A stretch of DNA of 53,537 nt from Streptomyces mangrovisoli (GTDB taxonomy: Bacteria; Actinomycetota; Actinomycetes; Streptomycetales; Streptomycetaceae). The stretch lies in contig NZ_LAVA02000025.1 in the NCBI RefSeq assembly GCF_000974985.2, forward strand, positions 1 through 53,537, in the 5' to 3' direction. This document shows positions 8,646 to 16,659 of this stretch, in pieces (within the stretch, counting starts at the first letter, position 1; each line of letters opens with the position of its first letter). The position numbers were made by a program, and so were the translations under genes. The notes below the pieces were generated by a model. It made no database searches and was not told where the DNA came from. It worked only from the letters and a program-made list of their open reading frames with translations.

Positions 8646-9290
8646 GTGGCGGAGAAGCGTGAATATCGCATGGATGAGCTGGCCGAGAAGGCCGGGATCA
8701 CGGTGCGCACCCTGCGCTTCTACCGCGAGCGCAAGCTCATCCAGCCACCCCGCCGCGAAGGCCGTATCGCCTGGTACGACGACACGCACCTGGCCCGGCT
8801 GCACACCATCTCCACGCTGCTGGAGCGCGGCCACACCCTGAACGGCATCGCCGAGCTCGCGGAGGCCTTCGACCACGGCCGGGACGTCGCCGACCTCCTC
8901 GGCGTGGGCGCCCCCACCGAGGAGGAACCGGTCCGCCTCACCCCCGAGGAACTCGCCGCCCGCTTCGAGGGCGAGGTCACCCCCGAGAACCTCGCCGCCG
9001 CCCTGGACCTCGGCTACCTCGGCACCGACGGCGGCGACATCGTCCACATCAGCCGCCGGCTGCTCGACGTCTCCTCGGCCCTGGTCCGCGAGGGCATCCC
9101 GCTCGCCGAGGTCCTCCAGGCCGGCGCCCGCGTCCGCGAACACGCCGATGCCCTCGCCGCCCTCTTCACCGAACTGATCCTCCGCCACGCCCCGGAGGAA
9201 GACCTCCACCGCCTGCGCCCCCTGGCCCGCAGCGTGGTCGAGGCGGAACTCTCCCTGGCACTGGACCGCCGGATGCGCAAGCGGGACTGA
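8646..9290 (+). CDS. MerR family transcriptional regulator
   Basis: 214-aa regulator. The N-terminal winged helix (residues 6-75, YRMDELAEKAGITVRTLRFY) is typical of MerR. The C-terminal effector domain is long, helical and without clustered Cys or His, so metal sensing is unlikely and an organic inducer is more plausible. It is divergently transcribed from the monooxygenase-hydrolase-SDR operon, its probable target. GTG 8646 is preceded closely by TAGGGT. The last five codons plus stop (9276-9290) recur almost exactly at 9295-9309. Confidence 0.93.
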   Translation: MAEKREYRMDELAEKAGITVRTLRFYRERKLIQPPRREGRIAWYDDTHLARLHTISTLLERGHTLNGIAELAEAFDHGRDVADLLGVGAPTEEEPVRLTPEELAARFEGEVTPENLAAALDLGYLGTDGGDIVHISRRLLDVSSALVREGIPLAEVLQAGARVREHADALAALFTELILRHAPEEDLHRLRPLARSVVEAELSLALDRRMRKRD

Positions 9291-9309
9291 GGGGCGCGAG
9301 CAGGACTGA
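9276..9309 (+). repeat. Stop-codon-containing direct duplication at the merR 3' end
   Basis: CGCAAGCGGGACTGA (9276-9290, last codons and stop) is followed by CGCGAGCAGGACTGA (9295-9309): 13 of 15 identical, both differences transitions, offset 19 bp. Confidence 0.7.
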
Positions 9310-9372
9310 CGCCCGGAGGGGCGTGCGCGGGGGCGCGCAGATGGGCGCGCAGGGGCGCGCGAGAATCTGAGG

Positions 9373-9387
9373 CGCCCCCTGGGGGCG
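9373..9387. terminator. Short GC hairpin between merR and xth
   Basis: CGCCCCC-T-GGGGGCG lies directly after the xth stop in the convergent spacer; the effective stem is about 6 bp. A weak but plausible terminator. Confidence 0.45.
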
Positions 9388-9389
9388 TG

Positions 9390-10193
9390 TCAGAGGTCGT
9401 AGACGACCGTGACCGGCGCGTGGTCGGACCAGCGCTCCCCATGCGTCGCCGCGCGCTCCACGTACGCCTTGAGCGCCCGGCTCGCGAGCCCCGGCGTGGC
9501 CATTTCGTAGTCGATACGCCATCCACTGTCGTTGTCGAAGGCCCGCCCCCGGTACGACCACCAGGAGTACGGACCCTCGGCGTCGGGGTGCAGTGCGCGT
9601 ACGACGTCGACGTAGCCGCCGTCCGCCGGGTCGAGGACGGTACCGAGCCACTCGCGCTCCTCCGGGAGGAAGCCGGAGTTCTTGGTGTTGCCGCGCCAGT
9701 TCTTGAGGTCTGCCTGCTGGTGGGCGATGTTCCAGTCGCCGCAGACCACGACATGGCGTCCGTCGGCCGCAGCCCGCTCACGCAGTTCCTTGAGGTAGGC
9801 CGCGAACTCGGCCATGAAGCGCATCTTCTCTTCCTGGCGCTCCGTGCCGACCTCGCCGGAGGGCAGGTAGAGGCTCGCGACGGTGACGCCGGGCAGGTCG
9901 GCCTCGACGTAGCGCCCGCTGCCGTCGAACTCCGCCGACCCGAACCCGATCCGGACCCGGTCCGGCTCGCGGCGCGTGTACAGCGAGACACCGGCGCGCC
10001 CCTTGGCCGCCGCCGGCGCGTGCACGACGTGCCACCCTTCGGGCTGCCGGACCTGCTCCGGGAGCTGCTGCGGCTCGGCGCGCACCTCCTGGAGGCAGAG
10101 CACGTCCGCGGAGGTGGCGTCGAGCCACTCCACGAAGCCCTTCTTGGCGGCGGCGCGCAGCCCGTTCACATTCACGGAGGTCACAGTGAGCAC
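9390..10193 (-). CDS. xthA: Exodeoxyribonuclease III
   Basis: 267-aa DNA-repair AP endonuclease / 3'-5' exonuclease of the ExoIII (EEP) family. Visible motifs are NVNGLRAA near the N-terminus, the metal-binding Glu in LCLQEVRA, the active-site GDWNIAH block and the catalytic SDHAPV near the C-terminus. GTG 10193 gives the family start VLTVTSVNVNG; an upstream in-frame start at 10214 adds seven unconserved residues. Length matches the family. It stands alone, divergent from the GNAT gene. Confidence 0.95.
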   Translation of the reverse strand: MLTVTSVNVNGLRAAAKKGFVEWLDATSADVLCLQEVRAEPQQLPEQVRQPEGWHVVHAPAAAKGRAGVSLYTRREPDRVRIGFGSAEFDGSGRYVEADLPGVTVASLYLPSGEVGTERQEEKMRFMAEFAAYLKELRERAAADGRHVVVCGDWNIAHQQADLKNWRGNTKNSGFLPEEREWLGTVLDPADGGYVDVVRALHPDAEGPYSWWSYRGRAFDNDSGWRIDYEMATPGLASRALKAYVERAATHGERWSDHAPVTVVYDL

Positions 10194-10261
10194 CCCGGCA
10201 CGATACCGGCACACTGGACGATGCCCCTGCCCGTCTCATGCATAGAAGTACGATCTCCCAC

Positions 10262-10738
10262 ATGAACATACGCCGCGTCCCGTTCGACCACCCCGACGCC
10301 GTCAAGCTGAACGACCAGGTACAGGCCGAGTACCACGTGCGCTACGGCGACGGGGGCGACTCCACCCCCATGGCCCCCTCGGACTTCGTCCCGCCGTACG
10401 GCGCCTACCTGATCGCCTACGACGAGTCCGACCACCCCGTCGCCACCGGCGGCTGGCGCAGCCAGAACGAGAACGGCGAGGGCAACACGGACGGCGATGC
10501 CGAGCTGAAGCGCATGTACGTGGTCGAGGAGGCCCGCGGTCTCGGCATCGCCCGGCGCATCCTGGCGGCGCTGGAGGAGGACGCCCGCGCGGCGGGCCGG
10601 CTGCGCATGGTGCTGGAGACCGGCGACAAGCAGCCGGAGGCGATCGCGCTGTACACGTCCAGCGGCTACGAGCCGTGTGCCAAGTTCGGCTACTACCGCG
10701 ACTACGAGTCGAGCCGCTGCTACGCCAAGGCACTCTGA
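10262..10738 (+). CDS. GNAT family N-acetyltransferase
   Basis: 158-aa GNAT-fold acetyltransferase. The acetyl-CoA binding motif is present (KRMYVVEEARGLGIARRIL, with the R-x-x-G-x-G/A core), followed by the beta5/alpha4 segment ending ALYTSSGYEP. Substrate unknown; small-molecule amine acetylation is most likely. ATG 10262 starts the conserved region; an upstream in-frame start adds eight residues. It is monocistronic and followed by a strong hairpin. Confidence 0.93.
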   Translation: MNIRRVPFDHPDAVKLNDQVQAEYHVRYGDGGDSTPMAPSDFVPPYGAYLIAYDESDHPVATGGWRSQNENGEGNTDGDAELKRMYVVEEARGLGIARRILAALEEDARAAGRLRMVLETGDKQPEAIALYTSSGYEPCAKFGYYRDYESSRCYAKAL

Positions 10739-10751
10739 GGACGGGGTTCCT

Positions 10752-10780
10752 CTTCCGGCGGCACCACGGCCCGCCGGAAG
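10752..10780 (+). terminator. Terminator after the GNAT gene
   Basis: Perfect 10-bp arms CTTCCGGCGG (10752-10761) and CCGCCGGAAG (10771-10780) with a 9-nt loop, starting 13 bp after the stop. Confidence 0.75.
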
Positions 10781-10811
10781 GAGGACGCTCCGCGTGGTTG
10801 CATGCATGAAA

Positions 10812-10843
10812 GAGCCCCTGTCGGCTACTGCCGACAGGGGCTC
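10812..10843 (-). terminator. Terminator of tRNA-Ala
   Basis: A perfect 14-bp stem (10812-10825 with 10830-10843, loop TACT) lies 9 bp past the tRNA 3' end and is followed on the minus strand by TTTC. Classic intrinsic terminator. Confidence 0.85.
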
Positions 10844-10852
10844 AAAGATGCG

Positions 10853-10926
10853 TGGACCTGAGGGGATTCGAACCCCTGACCCCCTCGATGCGAACGAGGT
10901 GCGCTACCGGACTGCGCCACAGGCCC
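10853..10926 (-). tRNA. tRNA-Ala (anticodon CGC)
   Basis: The minus strand folds into a full cloverleaf of 74 nt: acceptor GGGCCTG/CAGGTCC, anticodon stem CCTCG/CGAGG with loop TTCGCAT (anticodon CGC, reads GCG), and TTCGAAT T-loop. The G3-U70 wobble pair, the alanine identity element, is present. The 3' CCA is not encoded. A minus-strand promoter is plausible: TAGAGT at 10941-10946 with TTCCAA 18 bp further upstream (10965-10970). I saw no direct repeat of the 3' end that would mark an integrated element. Confidence 0.97.
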
Positions 10927-11033
10927 TTGCAACGAGTGAAACTCTAGCATCCAGATCCGGGTGCTTGGAAATCCATTCCCCGGCAGGTCAGCGACCCGGC
11001 TGCCCGGGGCACCCCAGGGGGTGACCCGGGGCA

Positions 11034-11057
11034 CGTCGGCCGGGCCTCCGGCCGACG
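11034..11057 (-). terminator. Terminator after sepX
   Basis: CGTCGGCCGG (11034-11043) pairs with CCGGCCGACG (11048-11057) around a GCCT loop, 11 bp past the sepX stop. Confidence 0.7.
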
Positions 11058-11067
11058 CGGGCGCCCG

Positions 11068-12321
11068 TCATTCGTTGGCCGCGCGCGGTCGGCCGTCTTC
11101 GTCGTACTGGTCGAACAGGGGCGTACGGCCGCGCTCACGCGCCCGGCGTGCGGAGGCCGCGCGGCGTGCGTCGCTGCGGCCGTCCGCCGTGGAGCGGTCG
11201 TCCGCGCCCTCCTCGTCCGCGTCCGCCTCCGGAGCGGCGGGCTGCGCCGCGTGCTCCTGCTGCTCGGGCACGACGGCGCTGGAGCGCGCCGAGCTCCAGG
11301 TGTCGGGCGCCCCGAGGTCCACCTCGGACGTGGCGCGCGGCGCGACGGGCGCGGTCACGTAGGTCGGCAGCGGTACGGGCACCGGGTCCCAGCTGTCGCC
11401 GTTGCCGGGGCGCTGGCGCTCGCGCTGCTGATCGACCCACTCGGCGTGGTCGGTCTGCTCCACGAGGGCGCGCCGGTCGGCCGCGAGCGACGACAATTCC
11501 GTGTCGGTCTGCGCCGCCGCGGCCTCGTCCATCTCGGCGGCGCCGGTGTCCACGGGGGTGCGGCGGCGCGGCTGGCGCTGCCTCTCCCGCAGTCGCTGCG
11601 CCGCGGCCTCGGCGCGGCGGCGGTCCATCTGGTAGGCGAAGCGGTGGCGTTCCTGGGAGCGCAGGTAGGCGATGTACGTGCTCAGGAGCAGGGCGGGTGC
11701 GGCGGGCGCCCAGAGGAGGGAGAGTCCGCCGACCGCCGCGACGATCGCACCGAGTGTGAAGGCGAGGAAGAGGACGACGGTGGTGCGCCGACGGCGCGCG
11801 AGCACCTTCGTGCGCCGGGCGCGCGCTGCAGCCGCCTCCGCCGAGGGCGTGCGCCGGGCGTGAGGGATCTGCTTGCGCGCCGGCGTGGACCCGGTCGCGG
11901 GCGCCGGGTTCACCGGTACCGGCGCGGACGCCTGTTCGCGCGCCGGTTCGGACACCGAGTCCGCGCGCTCCAGGCGCTCGGTGCGCTCGGTGTGTTCCGG
12001 GCGTTCGTGCTCCTCCGTCGGGACCGGGGCGTGCGCCTGCCGGCGGGTCGGAGGCATGGCGAAGGCCCGGACGTCCACCGAGTCGGTGGCCGCGTCCGGT
12101 TCGCCGGCGCCCTGCTCCCCCTCTTCGGTGGAGCGCGCCCGCAGGTCCTTGGCGTATCGGCGCTCCATGCCCGCCCGTCCGGACAGCAGCCGGATGGCGG
12201 TGCTGAAGCGTTCCGTCGGACGGGCCTCGTTCAGCTCGTCCTGCCTACGGAGCCACATCGGCACCAAGTAGGCGGCCCAGGCCCCGACAATGACTGCGTA
12301 GATGAGGCCGCTGCTGCTCAC
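11068..12321 (-). CDS. sepX: SepX/GlpR-type divisome membrane protein
   Basis: 417-aa actinobacterial membrane protein. Hydrophobic segments are at about residues 5-24, 180-201 and 203-221; the long 25-175 and 225-417 stretches are charged and Pro/Ala-rich, likely disordered. Its position next to the moeA-like glp and galU genes, length and topology fit SepX of Streptomyces and GlpR of corynebacteria, the membrane receptor of the gephyrin-like Glp protein in cell division. GTG 12321 begins directly at the first membrane segment. A -10-like TACCGT (12329-12334, minus strand) lies just upstream. Identification rests on recall of the family and synteny. Confidence 0.82.
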   Translation of the reverse strand: MSSSGLIYAVIVGAWAAYLVPMWLRRQDELNEARPTERFSTAIRLLSGRAGMERRYAKDLRARSTEEGEQGAGEPDAATDSVDVRAFAMPPTRRQAHAPVPTEEHERPEHTERTERLERADSVSEPAREQASAPVPVNPAPATGSTPARKQIPHARRTPSAEAAAARARRTKVLARRRRTTVVLFLAFTLGAIVAAVGGLSLLWAPAAPALLLSTYIAYLRSQERHRFAYQMDRRRAEAAAQRLRERQRQPRRRTPVDTGAAEMDEAAAAQTDTELSSLAADRRALVEQTDHAEWVDQQRERQRPGNGDSWDPVPVPLPTYVTAPVAPRATSEVDLGAPDTWSSARSSAVVPEQQEHAAQPAAPEADADEEGADDRSTADGRSDARRAASARRARERGRTPLFDQYDEDGRPRAANE

Positions 12322-12508
12322 GCCTCACACGGTAGAGGGGTTTGCGTGAGGCCATCCGCCAATTGAGCCGGTGTGTCGCACGATCTGGCTGATATTTCCA
12401 GCGTTTTTTCCGACCGATGCGATCGACGGGCCATCAGGGACGTGAATTTCCACGCCCCGAGCCGATCACCCGCCGATCAATTTCGAACACACATTCAATT
12501 TTTGCAGC
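12322..12508. other. AT-richer spacer between sepX and the rimJ-like gene
   Basis: 187 bp with several A/T runs (TTTTTT, AATTTTT, GATATTT), clearly less GC-rich than its flanks. It should hold the sepX promoter (TACCGT at 12329-12334, minus strand). I see no ORF with coding character and no strong terminator, so rimJ-like transcription may run into sepX. Confidence 0.5.
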
Positions 12509-13162
12509 CTAAGCGGGATTGCCGGGAGTGTTCTGCGGATTCCTCGGCGCGCCGTTGGCGCTCGGCCGCGCGCTCTGCGCACGCCCCCGCCGCCAGCGGT
12601 TGAGCAGCCCTTCCGGGACCTCCTCCACGGTGAGCGCGAAGACGAGGTGGTCGCGCCAGGCGCCGTCGATGTGCAGATAACGCGGCCTGAGGCCTTCCTC
12701 GCGGAATCCGAGTTTCTCCACGACGCGGCGGCTCGGCCCGTTCTCCGGGCGAATGCAGACCTCGATGCGGTGCAGGCCGACGGTCCGGAAACAGTGGTCC
12801 ACGACGAGCGCCACGGAGGTGGGCATCACCCCGCGTCCGGCGACTCCCTGATCCACCCAGTAACCGATGTGCCCTGAGCACATCGATCCCCAGGTGATTC
12901 CCGCGACCGTCAACTGTCCGACCAGCCGCCCCTGGTACTCGATGACGAACGGCAGCATCCGTCCCGCGTTCGCCTCGGAACGCAGGTGCCGGACCATCTG
13001 GCGGTAGGTAGGCCGGTGCGTGATCGGGCCGCTGGGCGTGGGCGGCGGGATCGTCGCCTCCCAGGGGCGCAGCCAGTCGCGGTTGCGCCGGTTCACCTCG
13101 CGCCAGGCTCGCTGGTCGCGCAGCCTTATCGGCCGGAGGACGATGTCGCCGTCCCTCAGCAC
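12509..13162 (-). CDS. RimJ/RimL-type GNAT acetyltransferase
   Basis: 217-aa GNAT with the RimJ-like pattern: LRPIRLRDQRAW near the start, acetyl-CoA region around GVAGRGVMPTSVALV, then NGPSRRVVEKLGFREEG. In this family it would acetylate protein N-termini or small amines. The annotated GTG (13162) has no ribosome site. Reading back in frame, CTG at 13186 overlaps the mog stop as CTGA and would add eight residues; because the neighbouring genes use GTGA/ATGA overlaps, CTG is a real candidate start. Conserved neighbour of glp/sepX in actinobacteria. Confidence 0.92.
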   Translation of the reverse strand: MLRDGDIVLRPIRLRDQRAWREVNRRNRDWLRPWEATIPPPTPSGPITHRPTYRQMVRHLRSEANAGRMLPFVIEYQGRLVGQLTVAGITWGSMCSGHIGYWVDQGVAGRGVMPTSVALVVDHCFRTVGLHRIEVCIRPENGPSRRVVEKLGFREEGLRPRYLHIDGAWRDHLVFALTVEEVPEGLLNRWRRGRAQSARPSANGAPRNPQNTPGNPA

Positions 13163-13182
13163 GACGGGCCAGGATGGGCTGT

Positions 13183-13707
13183 TCAGCTCGCACCCCCCGT
13201 GGTGGCACCGGGTCTCGGGTGGTCGCCGCCGCGGATCTGGTCCACGGCGTGCGCCAGCAGGGGCGCGAGGACGGCCAGCCCGTCCTTCACCCCGCCGGTG
13301 GAGCCCGGCAGATTGACGATCAGCGTCCGGCCTGCGACTCCGGCAAGGCCCCGGGAGAGCGCGGCGGTGGGCACCTTCTCGCGGCCGTACGCGCGGACGG
13401 CCTCCGCGATGCCCGGCACCTCGTGGTCGATCACCTCGCGGGTCGCCTCGGGGGTGCGGTCGGTGGGCGAGAGGCCGGTGCCGCCGGTGGTGACGATCAC
13501 GTCGTAGCCGGCCGCGGCCCCGGCACGCAGCTGCTCCGCCACCGGGTCGCCGTCGGGGACGACTCGCGGCCCGTCGACGGCGAAGCCGAGGCCCTGGAGC
13601 CCTTCGGCGATCAGCGGGCCGCCCTTGTCCTCGTAGACACCGGCGGAGGCGCGGTTGGAGGCGGTCACGACCAGCGCGCGGTACGGCTCGCGCGCCCCGG
13701 CGCTCAC
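13183..13707 (-). CDS. mog: MogA/MoaB-type molybdopterin biosynthesis protein
   Basis: 174-aa protein of the MoCF-binding fold that adenylylates molybdopterin in Moco synthesis. Visible motifs are [34 protein letters not shown] and [16 protein letters not shown] 13707 overlaps the moaC stop (GTGA), giving a typical family length; longer in-frame starts read into moaC. Co-translated between moaC and the rimJ-like gene. Confidence 0.93.
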   Translation of the reverse strand: MSAGAREPYRALVVTASNRASAGVYEDKGGPLIAEGLQGLGFAVDGPRVVPDGDPVAEQLRAGAAAGYDVIVTTGGTGLSPTDRTPEATREVIDHEVPGIAEAVRAYGREKVPTAALSRGLAGVAGRTLIVNLPGSTGGVKDGLAVLAPLLAHAVDQIRGGDHPRPGATTGGAS

Positions 13708-14216
13708 GACCGGCTCCAGTCGCCCGAGGCGCCGCCGGCCTTCTCCTCCACCCGTACGTCCGTGATGACCGCTCCCTTGTCGACCGCCTTGACCATGTCG
13801 ATCACGGTGAGCGCGGCGACGGAGACCGCGGTGAGGGCCTCCATCTCGACGCCCGTGCGGTCCGTGGTCCGCACGGTGGCCTCGATCTCCACGGCGTCGT
13901 CCGCGACCGACAGATCCAGTCTCACACCGGACAGCGCCAAGGGGTGGCACAGCGGGACGAGGTCCGGGGTGCGCTTGGCACCCATGATGCCCGCGATGCG
14001 CGCGGTGGCGAGGGCGTCGCCCTTGGGCATGCCCTCGCCGCGCAGCAGTTCCACGACGCGTGGGGAGACGAGGACCCGGCCGCTGGCGCGCGCGGTGCGC
14101 GCGGTCACGTACTTGCCGGACACATCCACCATGCGGGCGGCGCCCGCTTCGTCGATGTGCGTCAGTCGGTCCTGCGCAGGGGTTCCGGGGGTCTCCCCCC
14201 GGGATGGCACGGTCAT
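13704..14216 (-). CDS. moaC: Cyclic pyranopterin monophosphate synthase MoaC
   Basis: 170-aa enzyme of the first stage of molybdenum cofactor synthesis. Family motifs are present: [32 protein letters not shown] and the [20 protein letters not shown] helix, with the catalytic Lys region [11 protein letters not shown] 14216 leaves a 15-residue leader. No moaA is in the window. A 128-bp gap separates it from glp upstream; I see no gene there. Confidence 0.96.
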   Translation of the reverse strand: MTVPSRGETPGTPAQDRLTHIDEAGAARMVDVSGKYVTARTARASGRVLVSPRVVELLRGEGMPKGDALATARIAGIMGAKRTPDLVPLCHPLALSGVRLDLSVADDAVEIEATVRTTDRTGVEMEALTAVSVAALTVIDMVKAVDKGAVITDVRVEEKAGGASGDWSRS

Positions 14217-14344
14217 GGCGTGTGGCGCTCCCGGTCCGGGCCCGTCGCGGTACGGCGCGCGGGCCTGTTGTGCGCGCTACGGTACCGCCAAGTCGGCGCG
14301 GGCAGCGGACCAGGAGTGCCTTGCCGCGCTCCCGCGCGCGGGGC

Positions 14345-15667
14345 TCAGCCGAGCAGGACGACCTCGACCTCGGTGCCGGGCTCGACGGACTCGACGTCCT
14401 CGGGGACGACGATCAGCGCGTCGGCGAGCGCCAGGGCCGCCACCAGGTGCGATCCCGCGCCACCGACCGGGCTGACGGTCCCGTCGGCGTGGACGCCGCG
14501 CAGGAACTGCCTGCGGCCCTTGGGCGAGCTCAGCGCCTCGGCGGCGGCCAGCGTCGCCCGGGTCCTCGGCCGGTGGACGTCGGGCAGGCCCATGAGGGTG
14601 CGGATCGCGGGCCGGACGAACAGCTCGAAGGAGACGTACGAGGAGACCGGGTTGCCCGGCAGCGCGAGCAGCGGGGTGTGCTCGGGTCCGATGGAGCCGA
14701 AGCCCTGCGGCTTGCCGGGCTGCATGGCGAGCTTGCGGAAGTCGATGCCGCTGCCCGCCTCGTCCTCGTCGCCGGCGTACGACAGCGCCTCCTTGACGAC
14801 GTCGTACGCCCCCACGCTCACGCCCCCCGTGGTGACCATGAGGTCGGCGCGCACGAGTTGGTCCTCGACGGTGGACCGGAGGGTCTCCGCGTCGTCGGCG
14901 ACGGCGCCCACGCGGTAGGCGATGGCGCCCGCGTCGCGCGCCGCGGCGGTGAGGGCGAAGCTGTTGGAGTCGTAGATCTGTCCGGCCGCCAGCTCCTCGT
15001 CGGGCTGGACGAGTTCACTGCCGGTGGACAGCACGACCACGCGCGGGCGCGGGCGCACGCGGACGGTGCCGCGGCCGATCGCCGCGAGCAGCGCGATCTG
15101 CGGCGGTCCGAGCACGGTGCCCGCCTCGAGCGCGCGGTCGCCCGCCTTCACGTCGCTGCCCCTCGCGCGCACGTGGGCGCGTGCCTCGGCCGGCCGGTAG
15201 ACGGCGACCTGTCCGGAGGCGCCCTCGGGTGCCAGGCTGCGGGCACGCATCCCGGTCACGGGGCCTTCACCGAGTCCGCCGTCGGTCCACTCCACGGGGA
15301 CGACGGCCTCGGCACCGGACGGCATGGGGGCGCCGGTCATGATGCGGGCGGCCTGGCCGGGGCCGACGTGCACCTGGTCGGCCGAGCCGGCCGCGACGTC
15401 GCCGACGACCTCCAGGGCGGCCGGGAACTCCTCGCTCGCGCCCGCGACATCCGCGACCCGTACCGCGTACCCGTCCATGGAGCTGTTGTCGAACGGGGGG
15501 AGGGACACCGGCACCATGACGTCCTCGACCAGGACGCAGCCCTGGGCGTCGAGCAGTTGGAGCTCGATCGGCTCGAGGGGACGTACGGTGGTGAGGATGT
15601 CCTCGAGGTGCTCGTCCACGGACCAGACGTGGTCCGGGTCGTCGGTGCGGGTCGCGGCGCTGCTCAA
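14345..15667 (-). CDS. glp: Gephyrin-like molybdotransferase Glp (MoeA family)
   Basis: 440-aa MoeA-family protein. Hallmarks are DNSSMDGYAVR, TGAPMPSGAEAVV, STGSELV, TTGGVSVGAYDVV and LPGNPVSS. MoeA inserts molybdate into molybdopterin. In actinobacteria the paralogue between galU and rimJ/sepX genes has been reported as Glp, which binds FtsZ and the membrane protein GlpR. Its ATG overlaps the galU stop (ATGA), so it is translationally coupled to galU. Whether this copy keeps enzyme activity, division function, or both cannot be told from sequence alone. Confidence 0.9.
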   Translation of the reverse strand: MSSAATRTDDPDHVWSVDEHLEDILTTVRPLEPIELQLLDAQGCVLVEDVMVPVSLPPFDNSSMDGYAVRVADVAGASEEFPAALEVVGDVAAGSADQVHVGPGQAARIMTGAPMPSGAEAVVPVEWTDGGLGEGPVTGMRARSLAPEGASGQVAVYRPAEARAHVRARGSDVKAGDRALEAGTVLGPPQIALLAAIGRGTVRVRPRPRVVVLSTGSELVQPDEELAAGQIYDSNSFALTAAARDAGAIAYRVGAVADDAETLRSTVEDQLVRADLMVTTGGVSVGAYDVVKEALSYAGDEDEAGSGIDFRKLAMQPGKPQGFGSIGPEHTPLLALPGNPVSSYVSFELFVRPAIRTLMGLPDVHRPRTRATLAAAEALSSPKGRRQFLRGVHADGTVSPVGGAGSHLVAALALADALIVVPEDVESVEPGTEVEVVLLG

Positions 15668-16575
15668 TGTTGCTGCATCTCCTCGGCTACGTAACTGCGA
15701 AGCCAGGTCCGGAAGTCCGGGCCCAGGTCTTCACGTTCGCACGCGAGTCTGACAATGGCACGCAGATAGTCACCTCGATCGCCGGTGTCATACCGGCGGC
15801 CCTTGAAGACGACGCCGTGGACGGGTCCGCCGACCTTCTCGTCCTCGGCGAGGTGCTGGAGGGCGTCGGTGAGCTGGATCTCGCCGCCACGGCCAGGCTC
15901 GGTCTTGCGCAGTATGTCGAAGATGTGCGGGTCCAGGACATAGCGCCCGATGATGGCGTAACTCGACGGGGCGTCCGCGGCGTCCGGCTTCTCGACGAGG
16001 CCCGTGACGCGGACGACGTCACCCTCGTCGGTGGGTTCCACGGCCGCGCAGCCGTAGAGGTGGATCTGCTCGGGAGCGACCTCCATGAGCGCGACGACGC
16101 TGCCGCCGCACTTCTCCTGGATCTCGACCATGCGCGCAAGGAGGGGGTCGCGCGGGTCGATGAGGTCGTCGCCGAGGAGGACGGCGAAGGGCTCGTGCCC
16201 GACGTGCGGGGCGGCGCACAGAACGGCGTGCCCGAGGCCCCTGGGGTCGCCCTGGCGGACGTAGTGGATGCTGGCGAGGTCGCTGGACTCCCGGACCTTG
16301 GCGAGCCGTTCGCCGTCGCCTTTCTTCTCCAGGGCCGACTCGAGCTCGTAGTTGCGGTCGAAGTGGTCCTCCAGGGGCCGCTTGTTGCGGCCGGTGACCA
16401 TCAATACGTCATCGAGACCAGCCGACACGGCCTCTTCGACCACGTACTGGATCGCCGGCTTGTCGACGACCGGCAGCATTTCCTTGGGCGTGGCTTTGGT
16501 GGCCGGCAGGAACCGGGTGCCGAGGCCCGCAGCAGGGATGACAGCCTTGCTGATCCTGGGGTGCGACTGAGTCAT
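15664..16575 (-). CDS. galU: UTP-glucose-1-phosphate uridylyltransferase
   Basis: 303-aa nucleotidyltransferase making UDP-glucose for cell-wall and storage glycans. N-terminal signature AVIPAAGLGTRFLPATKA, then KEMLPVVDKPAIQYVVEEA, lysine motif VEKP and the FKGRRYDTGD block, all at usual spacing; length is standard. It is the first gene of the galU-glp unit and divergent from the formyl-THF cyclo-ligase. Confidence 0.96.
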   Translation of the reverse strand: MTQSHPRISKAVIPAAGLGTRFLPATKATPKEMLPVVDKPAIQYVVEEAVSAGLDDVLMVTGRNKRPLEDHFDRNYELESALEKKGDGERLAKVRESSDLASIHYVRQGDPRGLGHAVLCAAPHVGHEPFAVLLGDDLIDPRDPLLARMVEIQEKCGGSVVALMEVAPEQIHLYGCAAVEPTDEGDVVRVTGLVEKPDAADAPSSYAIIGRYVLDPHIFDILRKTEPGRGGEIQLTDALQHLAEDEKVGGPVHGVVFKGRRYDTGDRGDYLRAIVRLACEREDLGPDFRTWLRSYVAEEMQQH

Positions 16576-16659
16576 GCCCGCAACCTTAACCGGTCGCTTT
16601 GCACGGAATCTGTAGCTCCGGTTAATTCGACGTCATATGAACGTATTAGGAAGGGTACG

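Noticed and set aside
10853..10926. tRNA-Ala as an integration site
   Set aside because: No integrase and no direct repeat of the tRNA 3' end were seen nearby.
14217..14344. Small gene between moaC and glp
   Set aside because: No start with a ribosome site and no coding bias; treated as spacer.
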